From positions 58,357,938 to 58,421,937 of the forward strand of contig OY288257.1 in the NCBI GenBank assembly GCA_958450325.1: 64,000 bases of DNA, in the 5' to 3' direction. This document shows, one piece after another, positions 1 through 11,061 of the stretch (position 1 is the stretch's first letter; every line of letters begins with the position of its first letter). The DNA is from Agrostemma githago (Eukaryota; Streptophyta; Magnoliopsida; Caryophyllales; Caryophyllaceae). A model generated the notes under the pieces. That model had not been told where the DNA came from, searched no databases, and saw only the letters and a program-made list of their open reading frames with translations. The position numbers and the translations under genes are program-made.

Positions 1-325
1 ATTCATTAGTTTATAGTTGTATCTGTACAGAAACAGCTCTGTCCCTCTGTTGGTTATCTTCTTTGATTAGTTTTGAACAAACTTTTTCTAGATTCTGCTA
101 AAATAATCAGTGCTTTCAAACTACCTACCAATTCTTCCTGATGAAAGGCTATGAGGATTGATGTTTGATTTCATTGTGCAGTCCAATACACTTATGGATT
201 TGTTGATCCTTCCTTTTTCTGCATTTGTACTTCTTCCTTCAGATAAATTGCATCCCGTGTATCCTTTGTCCATAAACATTCCCCACAAGTAGTGCTTCCC
301 CTGAATCTCTGTAACCATACAAGCA

Positions 326-1389
326 TCACAAGTAATTGGGGTTCAATAACTTGAACTTGTTATCATACACAAAAGGTAAACAAAAAATGCCACAATAATT
401 TATAATAGTACGCTGCTGCTTATGTTCTTGTTCAAGGGAAGTAAAGATGATCAGCTCAAAATTGCCGATGAGTGAGGTGATAGCTAGGTCATTTGATATC
501 ATTTGCTCTACAACGCCGTAGTAATCTATCTCACTCCTGTCACAGAAAAATTCTAATAAGAATGGCGATGTTTCCTGTATTTTTCTAAATCCAGAAACAG
601 TGAAAATGGATTCTTTGAATGTAGCACCTTGAAACTTCAGGGAACATGAAAAGCTCAATGTCCTTGTATGCAGCCCCCAATTCATCAAAATGTTTTGGCC
701 ACAACTCACGCCTGCTCTTCATGTGAAAATTTATTGATTTGTGCAAACTCCGTTTAACTTTGACAATTTTTTCGTACGGATTTTTTGGCATAAATATTTC
801 TAAGCCATCTAATTTTCCATTGAAACTCCCAATGATTTCAATTCCTCCCCTGTTCAGATTTCAGGAAGTCACAAACAAGTAAAAGTGTATGGAAAGAGAT
901 AAATATGAATGCATAGTATTCCTCCCCGGTGTCGTGGAGTACTGGCTCAACTTTAAGGTCCAAAGGGTTTGCCAAAATGCCTAAAGGTAAGGGGTTCGAG
1001 CATGGTCCCCCTCTGGCCTGCCTCAAGGTTGGGCTCATACTATAGCTAGCCCAGGGGTGGGTTTGGGCGTCCGGTTGTGAGCCGTTTTGCCAAAATCAGT
1101 CTAGTCTAGATCTTAGATCATCAGAGGTTGAACTCGGTCGTTGCACCAGAGATACGGCCAATACAGCCTCAAAGAGCAATCACATTAATCATTAAAGGCC
1201 ATCATCGTAAAGCTGGAAGGATCAAAGATAATCATACCTCCAAATAGGACCAACTACACTATCTGATTGCTCATAGAATGGAGGTAGATGACAGGATTTC
1301 GTCATTATATCTACTTGATCCGTTAATTCACCATACACGACAGTTTCCACCCTTGGTTTGTCTTTCATAGCACAAGAGTGCAAGTCCAA
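326..1389 (-). CDS. AIPP2-like (SPOC-like domain) protein, partial, three exons
   Basis: Three exons can be joined on the minus strand: 1389-1238, 849-628 and 536-326, with GT donors at 1237 and 627 and AG acceptors at 850 and 537. The phases match (AG|G at both joins). The product runs through GPIWR, a glycine-rich start, RRELWPKHFDELG, KDIELFMFPE and a YYGVVEQMISNDLA helix, ending in NPNYL and a stop. This order (PxWRG, LWPK.F, DI.L.FFP, ..LVE.MI.NDLAL, GVELLIF) is the signature of the SPOC-like domain of AIPP2 and related plant PHD/EDM2-complex proteins, which act in chromatin regulation. No PHD finger is visible here, so this is either a short stand-alone member or the C-terminal part of a gene whose 5' exons I could not find above 1389. 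A separate frame at 318-121 contains HYLWGMF, which resembles the end of the same domain, so the terminal exon may be alternative. Domain assignment is fairly safe; gene completeness is not. Confidence 0.5.
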
Positions 1390-1976
1390 CTGAAACCTCC
1401 AACAATATCATGAAATGATGGACCTCGACAGTATTGCGGAGGAAAAGAAGAAGCCTAAGGCACAGAAGAAGAAGAATAAACCAACATCAAGTATCAGCAC
1501 TTGAGTTAAACCAACATTTTATTATCAGCAAAACAAGGGCAGAGTGAGTTGTTCCAAGAAAATGAATCCCTTCATCCAAACAAGGGCTAAACCTGATTCA
1601 TCACTTTCTCTCAAGAAGAAGAATTAAAATGGCAAGTTGAGAAATGTTCATCATACCAAAACCAAATCAAAGGAAATAGTAGTACTCACTTGGTATTTGA
1701 AGCTTGATTTGATTGCCAAAGATTAAATCTTACTTACTGGGTAATAATAAAGAAGTTGGGATTATCATAGTGGGTTAGAGCCTTAGAGGGAGTACTATAT
1801 ATCTATTACTCACCTAACTACAGAGTAGGGTAACTAGTACAGTAGTATTTCAGTAAATATATTGGTATGGAACACTATGGATAGGTAGTGACTAGTGAGT
1901 AGTGAGTAGTGACTAGACACTAGTGACTAGTGACGTTGCGCCAACTGCAAAAAGATTACTGAGTGCTTACCAAATA
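1390..1976. other. Non-coding flank with GTGACTA short repeats
   Basis: No coding exon could be supported. A short tandem-like patch at about 1884-1934 is built from GTGACTA/GTGAGTA words. Otherwise it is A-rich sequence that may hold the 5' part of the AIPP2-like gene. Confidence 0.4.
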
Positions 1977-2238
1977 CTCCCCCCATCCATTCAATGGTTT
2001 ACCTGGAGGGTTTCACAAATTTTAAGGAAAGTAGTAAAAGTAAGGGTATTATTGGTAAATCAAATGATTTTATGGGGTCCGCCAAATTTAAAGTAAAGAA
2101 AAAGTAGTGGTATTTTGTGTAAATAGAGGAAAGATAAGAGGGTTATATGGTAAAATCTTTTGCCAAAAGGGGAATGTAAAGAATTGATTGGATTGTCCAT
2201 TTATAGTAAGTGTAAAGAATTGAATGGATGGGAGGGAG
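1977..2238. mobile_element. Stowaway-like MITE (copy A)
   Basis: The element is 262 bp, bounded by TA on both sides (1975-1976 and 2239-2240). Its ends are inverted: CTCCCCCCATCCATTCAA on the left and the complement of CTCCCTCCCATCCATTCAA on the right. TA duplication and CTCCCTCC ends are the hallmarks of Stowaway (Tc1/mariner) MITEs. A second copy lies in opposite orientation in raffinose synthase intron 1. No coding capacity. Confidence 0.85.
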
Positions 2239-2603
2239 TACTTTAGACTAACCGGGTGCCTTTGGTTCATCAAAGGAAAAGGGAATGAAATCAATAAAAT
2301 CTTTATTCGGTGTAGCGTCTCCATACTCATCAAAATCTACTCTTATTTAGGTGGGTCGTTTTTGTGAGGAAAACGATGGACCTACGTAAAGAATTAAATA
2401 GATGAGAGGGAGTACGGAGTATACCAAATTCCCAATTTCTGGACCGGCCCTACAATTTCCCTATTCTTTATTCGGCTTTGTTTCCTCACAAAATGGTCCC
2501 CCACGTAATCAATTTTGGTTCAACGAAGAGCGCACTTTCTGAGGCCTACTGTCCCAGAGCACCTATTCTTAACCACTAAGCCAAGACATCTTCGGTATTT
2601 TCA
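2239..2603. other. Short non-coding stretch, possible tRNA-like relic
   Basis: No ORF. On the minus strand near 2560-2590 the word GGCTTAGTGGTTAAG resembles a tRNA/SINE A box, but no convincing B box, tail or target duplication follows. I see nothing else. Confidence 0.3.
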
Positions 2604-3073
2604 TGTGACATTTTAGTGTAATCAAAAATTGATATCACCAAATGTTCAAGTGTGATCCAACGTGTTTAACCGTTGTGCAAGATTCATATTTAGACACGAA
2701 AGTTTCGATAGGCCGTATTTAGTCGTACTTATTACGACGGTTTATGTGTATTTTGGTGAACTTAATCGGTTGTCTTGTATTGCATTTGTGTCATTTTGGT
2801 ATGAATGTAATATAAGCTATTTTGAGGATTCTTATCACTGGATCGTTGATTGAGGCCAAGAATGAGTGAAGCATGAAGGGAAGGAAAGCACACTTGAAGA
2901 CACAGAACTAGAAAAACGAAGGAAGACGTGAAACAACAGCAGCCATGGCACGGGTCGCGCGAGCAGGCGAGTCGCGCGGATCCCTGAAATTCACTATGCA
3001 TCTTGTTCTATTCCGTGTTACTTTGCTACGTTTTGAAGACTTCGGTTTTAACTAGGAAATTTATTATTACTAG

Positions 3074-3319
3074 TGGAGCCTAGTGGTTAAAACATGTGGT
3101 CACAACCCCATGGGTCTCAGGTTCAAGCCCCTGCAAGAGCGTTCTTGTGGGAGTTGTATGGCCTGAGGCTATGTCATCTAGGCTTCGAGCCTGTCGTCCA
3201 AAGGGCGGCTTACATGGTGTGCGTGGTTTGCAAAGGGCGGCTTACATGGTGTGCGTGGTTTGCAGGCTATTGCGTACACCCGGGTTCCCACGTCACCAAA
3301 AAAAAAAAAAAAAAAATTA
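3074..3319 (+). mobile_element. tRNA-derived SINE with internal 32-bp duplication
   Basis: It begins TGGAGCCTAGTGGTTAAAA (RNA polymerase III A-box type) and has a B box GGTTCAAGCCC at about 3120-3130. It ends in an 18-nt A tail (3299-3316). Flanks TTATTATTACTAG (3061-3073) and TTATTATTGCTAG (3320-3332) agree at 12 of 13 positions and are the target-site duplication. A 32-bp unit starting AAAGGGCGGCTTACATGG is present twice in tandem (3200-3231 and 3232-3263). SINEs are non-coding and depend on LINE enzymes for movement; ORFs read through it are chance. Confidence 0.85.
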
Positions 3320-3372
3320 TTATTATTGCTAGGATGCTTTATTATCTTATTATTATTGTTAGTAGATTATTA

Positions 3373-3630
3373 CTCCCTCCGTTCCAATCAATTCCATACG
3401 TTTGTTTTTTCACACTTGCCGATGCACATTTTCTTTTGTCTATATCTTTAGCTACGTATTTTTAAAAATTATAAAAATTTGATATTCATGATGCATTCGA
3501 TTAGACAATTTAAACAAGATCTCACATGACTATATTTTATCGTATATATTAAAAGTTATATCAATAATTCTTCTCATCTATGAATAGTGCATAACATCCA
3601 AATGTATGGAAATGATTGGAACGGAGGGAG
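3373..3630. mobile_element. Stowaway MITE
   Basis: This 258-bp element is bounded by TA (3371-3372 and 3631-3632). Its terminal inverted repeats begin with the canonical CTCCCTCCGTTCCAATCA and match for about 30 bp with three differences. It is a different subfamily from the copies at 1977 and 6962. Non-coding. Confidence 0.9.
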
Positions 3631-4696
3631 TATTAGGTTAAGACATTGAACTTAACATTGAGTATGTGTAACTAATTCTCTCTGATTAGATTCAAGCTTT
3701 TGAAATACTTGAAAACTGTTTGTGAGTTTGAATGTTTTGATTGTAACCTTGATTATTGTGAATTGTTTCGTTACCAATTTCATGATATGGTTGTTAATTG
3801 CCAGGTGTACAACTAGTACTTGATTTCATCATTCTATCGTTAGTATCGTTAATTGAGTACGATTTACTGATTGACTTTGCATGAGTAACAACTAAGAATT
3901 ATTATTGAACGGGATACGTTGATATTAGTACCTAGAAGCGATTCACATAAATATCTAAGGCGCGACCAGATTGTATTAAACCTATAACTGGATTGTTTAA
4001 GTTGTTTTATGGTTAAGGTTAATTAAGAACGATATTCGTTTTAGTTAATTATTCATAAGTGAATTGAATTTTAGGTTAACGATAGAGTAATCAAGGTTAT
4101 TAACGACTTACAATGATCAATTAATATTGAGCGTGAATTTGTACTTGTGTCAAAGTTCCTTTTTATCATTTGATATTTCAAGTATCTTTTTACTTTAGTT
4201 TATTAGATAATCAATCACAAAACCCCCTTTGATTACTACGGTCTCTAATCGCATTAGAGATTGATTTTGTCTACATTTAGTTAGCATAGTTTCATTATTC
4301 TAATCCCTTGGGTTCGACCATTACTTTTACTGTATTACGTTTTAGTATATAGATTTAAGTGCTTATAAATATTAATTTGAGGCATACGACTTTGACCTGT
4401 CAGTTTCGATTTTAACTGCCTTAGAACCGGGTAATAAAATTTGTGATTTAAAAATATACATCCGATATGCTTTTTAGATACTATGTTTTGTTTATCAGAG
4501 TCACCACTAGAGACACTCTATTAACAACAAAAATGAATATAGATATATACTCCGTTAATTTTATTATCTGGGATTTACCCCTTATATGAACTCACAAGTT
4601 ACAAGTCACATCCCAATTCAAACATCATGATTTAATAATGCATTATTACTCCGTACATGGAAATCATCAATCTAGTTAGCAATAATATTTGAGAGA

Positions 4697-7600
4697 CTAA
4701 CTTTCAAACATGTACTCAACAACTGAAGAACCACGCAGGTCATCACGCCATGGCACTTGCACCTTAATCATACTCTCCTCATATGAATATTCAACTTCTT
4801 CTCCATTAACTCTACAAGCTCTCGGCTTTTCCGATGCAAACACCAACATTACCCCTGCTCCTTTCACTCCAACCCGAGCTATTTTTTCCTCAACTTCGTC
4901 TATCATGTCAAACGATTTAACTGCCCCTCCCACATTAAGCATGTTCACTAGCCCTACAGGGGCAAATTGGATAATTGACCCCCATGGTAAAGTTGTGACC
5001 GGAGAGACGACAATGAGCTCATACTCAAAGGGGTCGAGTGATACTTCGATGGTTTCGCCCATTTCTGAAAGGACCAACTTGTCTCCCTTGCAAAAATACA
5101 TAGCAAACAACTCAACTCCTTCCGTTGGAAATCGCTTGTGTCCGTTTTCCCATTCTACATCTTTGGGGCATGTCTTGCATGTAATTGGTTTTGAGTGCTC
5201 CGAGTAGCATTGGGTCCTTCTGAATTCGCGGTTCCATCCTCCTCCTTGACAGTTGAACACTCCGATCACTCCATTGAACTACAATACACATGTTTGACAT
5301 TAGTTTAGTTCGATTCAGGCACAATTGGATTTAACTCGAATAACTAATTACAAGATTAATATATAAAAAACGCAGAAATAATAGATTGATGTAGTACGTA
5401 CCTTGTTAATATTCCAAATTTTGAGCATAGTTTTGCCATCATGCAAGGGATCCACAAAGAGGCAATCCCTAGTAGGGAGTGCATAATACTCGCAGCGAAC
5501 AATGGAACCATCAGGGAACACAAGCCTCTTGAGTAGATCATAGTTGTGCTTGCCAACAGCGTCACTGACGTAGATGGGGCCACCAGAGATGGCGCGAGAA
5601 GCAGCATGGAATTCAGCGCAGGGGTGCGTAGATTGGAACATATCCCAGTCAGGTTGTATGAAATTGCCCATCCATATGCTATTATAAGCGCAGTGCACCA
5701 TGTGACACCCTTGTAGCCAAAATGTACCGTTTATGTCACCGTATGGATCCGTTGGCCAAAAGTCATCCCCTGTTAGTTGTTACAAACACTTCGCATGTCA
5801 AAAGACGGTCTTATATGTAAATGTAGGCTTCCATTGGAGATGCATAGACATATAAACGAGATTTGTCGCGAATTGGGTATGGACTTACCAACACGGCCAA
5901 GACAGACGGTCTCGGTACCAAGGAACATGAAGTCGTTGCATTGTTCCATGCTAGCAATCACACCATTACCTTTGAAATGCTTCCTTACTGATTCCGTGAT
6001 TGCTTTGTAGTATGTTTTTGCAAGTTCGACTCTTCCTCCATACTCCTCTGCGATCAGTTCTAGCAACTGCATCCATCATTCGAAACACGTACTGTATGTT
6101 AAATGACGGCAATATAACAGAAAAACATGCTCAAATCATAAATATAACTAATCTAGCTACATTTGAAGGGAACAACAAGGACGACTATAATATTCGGGGT
6201 GGATGAGATCGATCTAAACCCGTGACCTTGTGGTCAAACTAGCTTTTGTTACCATGTGAATAAACCAATTCAAACTACGGAGTAAAAAGTTTAAGCTAAT
6301 GATGGGAATCTTATGATTAAACTTATTAAAGTTATACTCGTAAGTCGTAACACATCGCCCTCATTTAGATCACATACCGTTCGATTTGATTTAGATTGAA
6401 TTAATTAACTAAATCTGAGGTGGAATCTAAGTTTACATACGTGAGTACCAAAGAATAGAGATTTTCAATTATGCTTAGCCTAAACTTAAATTTTCATACG
6501 ATATTCACAATATAATAATTTTGATGCCTCAAACATAAGATGAGGTTACTAAAATTTCGTAACTTGTCCCTCGTAAATGGTTTCATAATAATTAATCATC
6601 TTATGAGACCCGTTGAAACCGTAACCTCCAGTAATCTAGATTAGGCGGTTGAATAAATGTAATTCTTCAAATCTTCCTGAAGACATCCATATTCAGTTTG
6701 CCGACAAAAAAAAAAAAAAGAGAGAAACGTTGAGATGAAGAATTCTTGAGAACGACCTGAGGAGAAAACTACAGACAGAAAATCATACGGTTATGCGTGG
6801 AGATACCTTTGGACCACTTGTACCTATGCCCACACTACGCTAGTACGCTATATTAAACACAAATTCATCAAGTCTCCTCCGCCATAAATATATTATACTC
6901 TATATATTAGTCGTGAGTTTATTACGGGCCAAATATATCTATTATATGGTCATATAAACTACCCCCTCCCATCCATTCAATTCTTTACACTTACTATAAA
7001 TGGACATCCAATCAATTCTTTACATTCTTTTTTTGGCAAAAGACTTTACCATATAACCCTCATATCTTTCCTCTATTTACACAAAATACCACAACTTTTT
7101 CCTTACTTTAAATTTGGTGGACCCATAAAATCATTTGATTTACCAATAATACCCTTACTTTTACCACTTTTCTTAAAAGTTGTGAAACCCCCCATATAAA
7201 GGATGGTTTGGATGGGAGGGAGTATAGAGATAAAGTTATTGTTATTTCGTGATCGTGTGTTCCCTTCATTAAAATATTTCTTACTACAAGTAATTATGAG
7301 TAAGTCTCCCTTGTGATGACTATATCTGTCATAAGTTTCCAGCACATCAAATATATTACGAGTACTACATATAGTTGATTAAGGACAAACAATCCATTTT
7401 TCTATTCCCCAAACATACATTTTGTCTTTTATCTCTTATATTTGGCACTCGTTACAAATTTGTGACGAATATGACCGTCACAAAAAATAACTTGTGATTA
7501 TATACGGAGTAATATGAGTAATACTCTATTCAATTTTTTGTAATTGCTACATTCGATTAAAATTCCCTTTCAAGACAAAAAATACGAAATATAATATTCG

Positions 7601-9144
7601 ATTTTTTATTTGTGTCGCCTATTCTATTTGAGGGATTAACATACTCCGTGAAACCTTGGGTATTAAATTAGGATCATGACTTTTGCGGAGGGTTGCAGTC
7701 AGTCACGCACAAGTACTACGGAGTATTGATTACCATTTCACGAAAACCTTTATGAGACAATGAGTTGATGAAAATTTATGAGATCATCAACTGGTATCTA
7801 CGTACTCCATATATGAGAATTTGCAAATTGCAATGATATGAAAAATATGAGAACTAGAAATTAAAACAGAGTAGTTTATGTTGCATAAAGATTATTACGA
7901 GTAGTACTTACATGGATAACATCGACTTTGACTCCATCAATGCCAGAAGCCTCCAAGTGAGAATGCAGTCCTTCATACAATTCATGGGCCTTCTCGGGTT
8001 GGACCAGCCCAACTCCATTATTCACTATCTTATCCACCGCCAGATCCTCCATGGTCGTCTCCAGACCCGGTGAGAGTTTCGGGTTTATGACACGGGCCTC
8101 GGGTAGACCAGGCACATCCGGCCTGACCCCACCCCAATACCCCATAAAAGCATGCCAAACATACACTTGCTCCACACTCTTGAACTCCTCCTTCAGGTCC
8201 CTCACAAACCCCCCTAACCCTGTATGACTACTGTTGTCTTTTGGGCTTACATACTCTCTGAACTTGTAGTTCTCCTCGTACTTGATCAGCCTACAAGGCA
8301 TCTGCTCCCCGGCTGAGGTCCGGCTCATGGCCTCCTGGTCCGTAATTGGGTCGTCGTCATGGCAGATGGACTGCCACCCGTCGTCAATGAGAACGAGACC
8401 CGGTGGGGTCCCGTTCTCGACTAGACCTTTCACGCCCTCCCATACTCCGTTAGGCTCCACTTTTAGGTAAAATGCGTCCCATGTGCACCAACCAAATTTG
8501 TCAACTATTTCCGGGGGACTTTTATCCTTTAAAAGGTTAAACGTCCCCATATGGGCCTGGATCACACCCATCGCATCTTTAACCAGCTTAAACGGGTCGG
8601 ATCCTGCTTTCATATACACCACTGACCGAAACGACTCCCCCGTCACTTTCGTAGACCCGCTCTCCACACACACATCCACGAAGTCATCCATCTGACCCGG
8701 GTGAAGACACGCCCTAAACGGGCCCTCGATCAATGGGATGATGACGACATAAGGCCGGCCCGAATCGTGATCCGATTTGTCGAGGATGAGGATTTGGGTC
8801 TCGTGCTCGACGTCCCGTCCGTTAGAGCCGACCCAGTGGGTGGTCCACCAGACCTTGAAGCGGAAGATGCTCATGAAGGGTATGTGGTTGAGCTGTCCGA
8901 GGGGAAGCAGGTGGCGGGAATCGGGGTGGGACACGTGGAAGCCGATGAAGAGGCCGTCATCAGAAGCCGGCCCATTAGTAGCCGTGATGTTAGGAGGGAC
9001 ATGAGAGAGGATGACGTGACCATTGACCATGAAATTAGAGTTTTCCAAGGAGACAGTAAGCATTGGACATTGGTCATGGTCATGGTCGGTCACGACAACC
9101 ACATCGGACATCCCCGAATTGGCCTTGCTTAAGCTTGGGGTCAT
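4697..9144 (-). CDS. RFS: Raffinose synthase (galactinol-sucrose galactosyltransferase)
   Basis: Four exons: 9144-7912, 6066-5889, 5769-5402 and 5278-4697 (stop TAG). Introns are 1845, 119 and 123 bp, all GT-AG (donors GTAAGT, GTAAGT, GTACGT) with agreeing phases. The 2361-nt frame encodes 786 residues, the usual length of raffinose synthases and about 80 shorter than stachyose synthases. It transfers galactose from galactinol to sucrose, giving raffinose and myo-inositol, normally in the cytosol; raffinose accumulates in seeds and under cold or drought. Visible glycoside hydrolase family 36 motifs: KFGWCTWDAFY (216-226), LIDDGWQS (252-259), YVWHAFMGYWGG (328-339), KVDVIH (406-411, with the expected nucleophile Asp408), then RVGDDFW across the exon 2/3 join with the probable acid/base Asp. 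Later come GTFWLQGCHMVHCAYNS and SRAISGGPIYVSD in exon 3 and FNCQGGGW in exon 4. No frameshift or missing catalytic residue is seen. The ATG at 9144 is the first in frame. Confidence 0.95.
6962..7222. mobile_element. Stowaway-like MITE (copy B) in RFS intron 1
   Basis: This 261-bp element is bounded by TA (6960-6961 and 7223-7224) and ends in the same inverted repeats as copy A. Read in the opposite orientation it aligns to copy A along its whole length, roughly 90 percent by eye. It sits about 690 bp into the 1845-bp first intron of raffinose synthase. Confidence 0.87.
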
Positions 9145-9293
9145 CTTTTAGGCAATAAACTGATGATCGAAGTAGTGAGGAATTAGAGTACGTATGATTT
9201 TGTATATACAGAGTAGATACACTAACACCAGTGTATGGAATTTATTTGGATAGAAAGAAATAATGCAAATATTGAGAAATAACGTAGTTGGAG

Positions 9294-9325
9294 GTATGTA
9301 TGTATGTATGTATGTATGTATGTAT
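9294..9325. repeat. (GTAT)8 microsatellite in the predicted RFS 5' leader
   Basis: Eight uninterrupted GTAT units lie between the putative TATA box (9412-9418) and the start codon (9144). In the transcript they would read as ATAC repeats. Such tracts vary in length between individuals. Confidence 0.85.
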
Positions 9326-9411
9326 TCCGGTAAAATGGGATATTAAGGAGTTGAATATTGGTGGAATAATGTTGGTATGAAGGTGAGGAGAGTATGAGAA
9401 AGAAAGGGTAG

Positions 9412-9418
9412 TTATATA
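9412..9418 (-). promoter_or_regulatory. Putative TATA box of RFS
   Basis: TATATAA on the minus strand, in the context CGCCTATATAACTACC, lies 268 bp upstream of the raffinose synthase ATG. A start site about 30 bp downstream would give a leader of roughly 240 nt. Position and sequence are typical, but other AT-rich words are nearby. Confidence 0.5.
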
Positions 9419-10258
9419 GGCGCTAGGATTTGGCTGCCTCATGGGGAATTGACGGTAAAGGTAGTTGGCTACCAGTATTTTTATTTTATATTTTTGGTTC
9501 ATTCATACGCCACGCCCCCACTTTTTTGTTTTCTACTGGAGTACTATACTACGATAGTCTCAAGTCTGTACTCTGTAGTACTCCCGCGTATTGTGTAGCG
9601 CTCTGCAGGCTTAACTCTCTTCTGTGACTGTGGGTACATTAAAATATTGAGGAAATAGGAGTATAAAACTATGCTTCATCAATTAGTGTCCCACCAACGC
9701 CACGAGTAATCATCTTCAATATCTTTACCATCAGATTTGGTCAATCATGAATCATCATGTTTGTTATCTTTATAACTAGACAAACGAAAAATGAGAAAAG
9801 TAAGTTTCTTCGTTTGGTTAGAAAAATAAGAATGAAAAGATTTGGAGGGGGGAGATTCGTAGTTTGATTCGGTTTGAATTCGAGGTCGTAATCGTAATTT
9901 GATTTCAATAGTGAACTGGATTTGAAATATGAATAGATATTCTACTACTCCGTATAAAATTAAGTCTTAGGTAAATTAAATCAAATAAGCAGTCAAATAG
10001 TTGCTAAAAGTTAAATAGTCGTTAGTTAATGCAAAGTATTGAAAAAATGGAAATATGAGTCTCCCCTACTTTTAAAAGCTGTCATCTACTTTCACCCCCC
10101 ACTTTACGGCTGTCATCTACTTTCTCCCCCACTTTTAAATCCCTATTCCCCATTTGCTCCGCCGCTCAGACCACCTAAAACACAAAAAACCCAAAAACCC
10201 TAGAGCTCTTCACTCACGAAAGTCAACCTTCTCCGGCGAGTGAAAGCGGTGTATAGTT
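9419..10258. other. Upstream region of RFS, non-coding
   Basis: No gene is visible. The minus-strand promoter of raffinose synthase should lie in the left part. At the right end, the plus-strand telo-box-like word AAACCCTAG (about 10195-10203) precedes the small ORF at 10259. The middle is AT-rich with TACTCCGTA at about 9947-9955. Confidence 0.4.
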
Positions 10259-10405
10259 ATGGGTCGTAGCTCTTCTGGGCAACTTAAGTTCGTTGATTTG
10301 ACCGACCTGATTCGCGAATTCCGGCGACTCAGTGCGCGAACGAACGCGGTTCGAGTACGAACGAACTGGTTCAGAGTTCACACAACCGAACTCCGAATCT
10401 CGTAA
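10259..10405 (+). CDS. Hypothetical 48-residue ORF behind a telo-box
   Basis: ATG at 10259 opens a 48-codon frame (MGRSSSGQLKFVDLTDLIRE, then an arginine-rich part) ending in TAA at 10403-10405. The local GC content is higher than its surroundings, and AAACCCTAG, a motif common upstream of plant translation genes, lies about 55 bp upstream. It could be the first exon of a captured or broken gene. I do not recognise the product and there is no downstream exon I can defend. Confidence 0.2.
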   Translation: MGRSSSGQLKFVDLTDLIREFRRLSARTNAVRVRTNWFRVHTTELRIS

Positions 10406-10796
10406 CGTAGGAGGAAAATGGATCTCTCCATTTACCTTCTCAAAAACAAATCATTTCTCCATCAATATCGGAAATATTTGGAAGGAAAACACACCTTAAT
10501 TAAGACTTTGTTTGTATAACAAAATAGGAGGGAAAATGAGGCGAAGGGGAAGAAGGAAGGGAAAAGGAAGGGGAGTAGGGACGAATTCAAAAATTGACGT
10601 ATGGGGTAGTGACTTCTTTCTCGTCGTTGTCTAAAAAATTTAAAATCGCAATTAAACAAAACTTATCACATATTCAAAATAAATAATTCAATACAATAAC
10701 TTAGACAAATTAAAATTACAATATTATTTTTACTTTCATTATAATTCATGAGACGGGTTCACCTTTAAGTTATTATAATTCATTTATATTATAAAT
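10406..10796. other. AT-rich non-coding stretch
   Basis: A GGAAGGGGAAGG-like purine patch occurs near 10532-10575, followed by AT-rich sequence. I see no gene or recognisable repeat. Confidence 0.4.
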
Positions 10797-11061
10797 GGAG
10801 TTGCCGAATGCAAAAATAGGACAATAAAGGAAATGATGAATGCTATGCTTTTAAGTTCTGGCCTTTCTAATGATACGTGGAGGGAAGCAGTGCTTTTAGC
10901 TTGTCACATTCTTAATCGAGTACCTCATAAGAAATGACACCCTATGAAATATGGAAGAGTTATGCTCCCAACTTAAGTTTTCTTAAAGTTTGGGGTGTTT
11001 GGCTAAAGTAGGCTTACCTAACTTTCGGAGACCTATAGTAGGACCTATGATTTATGATTGC
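10797..11061 (+). pseudogene. copia integrase fragment
   Basis: The plus strand encodes pieces of the C-terminal half of a Ty1/copia integrase: GVAECKNRTIKEMMNAML, LLACHILNRVPHKK, then after a one-base shift PYEIWKSYAPNLSFLKVWG and further on LAKVGLPNFRRPIVGP. At least two frameshifts and a stop break it. It ends abruptly at about 11061, where a copia fragment of the other strand begins. Not related closely enough to the minus-strand neighbour to be the same element. Confidence 0.75.

Larger units (their letters stand above)
2604..4402 (+). mobile_element. Degraded LTR, Athila-like, with nested SINE and MITE
   Basis: The stretch starts TGTGACATTTTAG and ends ...GACCTGTCA. It carries the word CCCTTGGGTTCGACC about 100 bp before the end and a GC-rich GTCGCGCGAGCAGGCGAGTC patch near 2951-2970. 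I associate these with Athila-type Gypsy LTRs. No matching 5-bp target duplication, primer site or internal region was found, so it could be a decayed solo LTR or only part of one. The SINE (3074-3319) and the Stowaway (3373-3630) are later insertions in it. Family assignment is from memory of motifs and is weak. Confidence 0.35.

Noticed and set aside
930..1085. Possible SINE within the AIPP2-like intron (TGGCTCAACTTTAAGG and GGGGTTCGAGCATGG)
   Set aside because: A and B boxes are only approximate, and there is no A tail or target duplication.
3094..3465. ORFs of 123 and 78 residues
   Set aside because: They read through a SINE, its A tail and a MITE; no protein motif.
8701..9132. 143-residue ORF on the plus strand opposite raffinose synthase exon 1
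   Set aside because: It is the antisense of a well-supported coding exon with strong codon bias; no independent motif.
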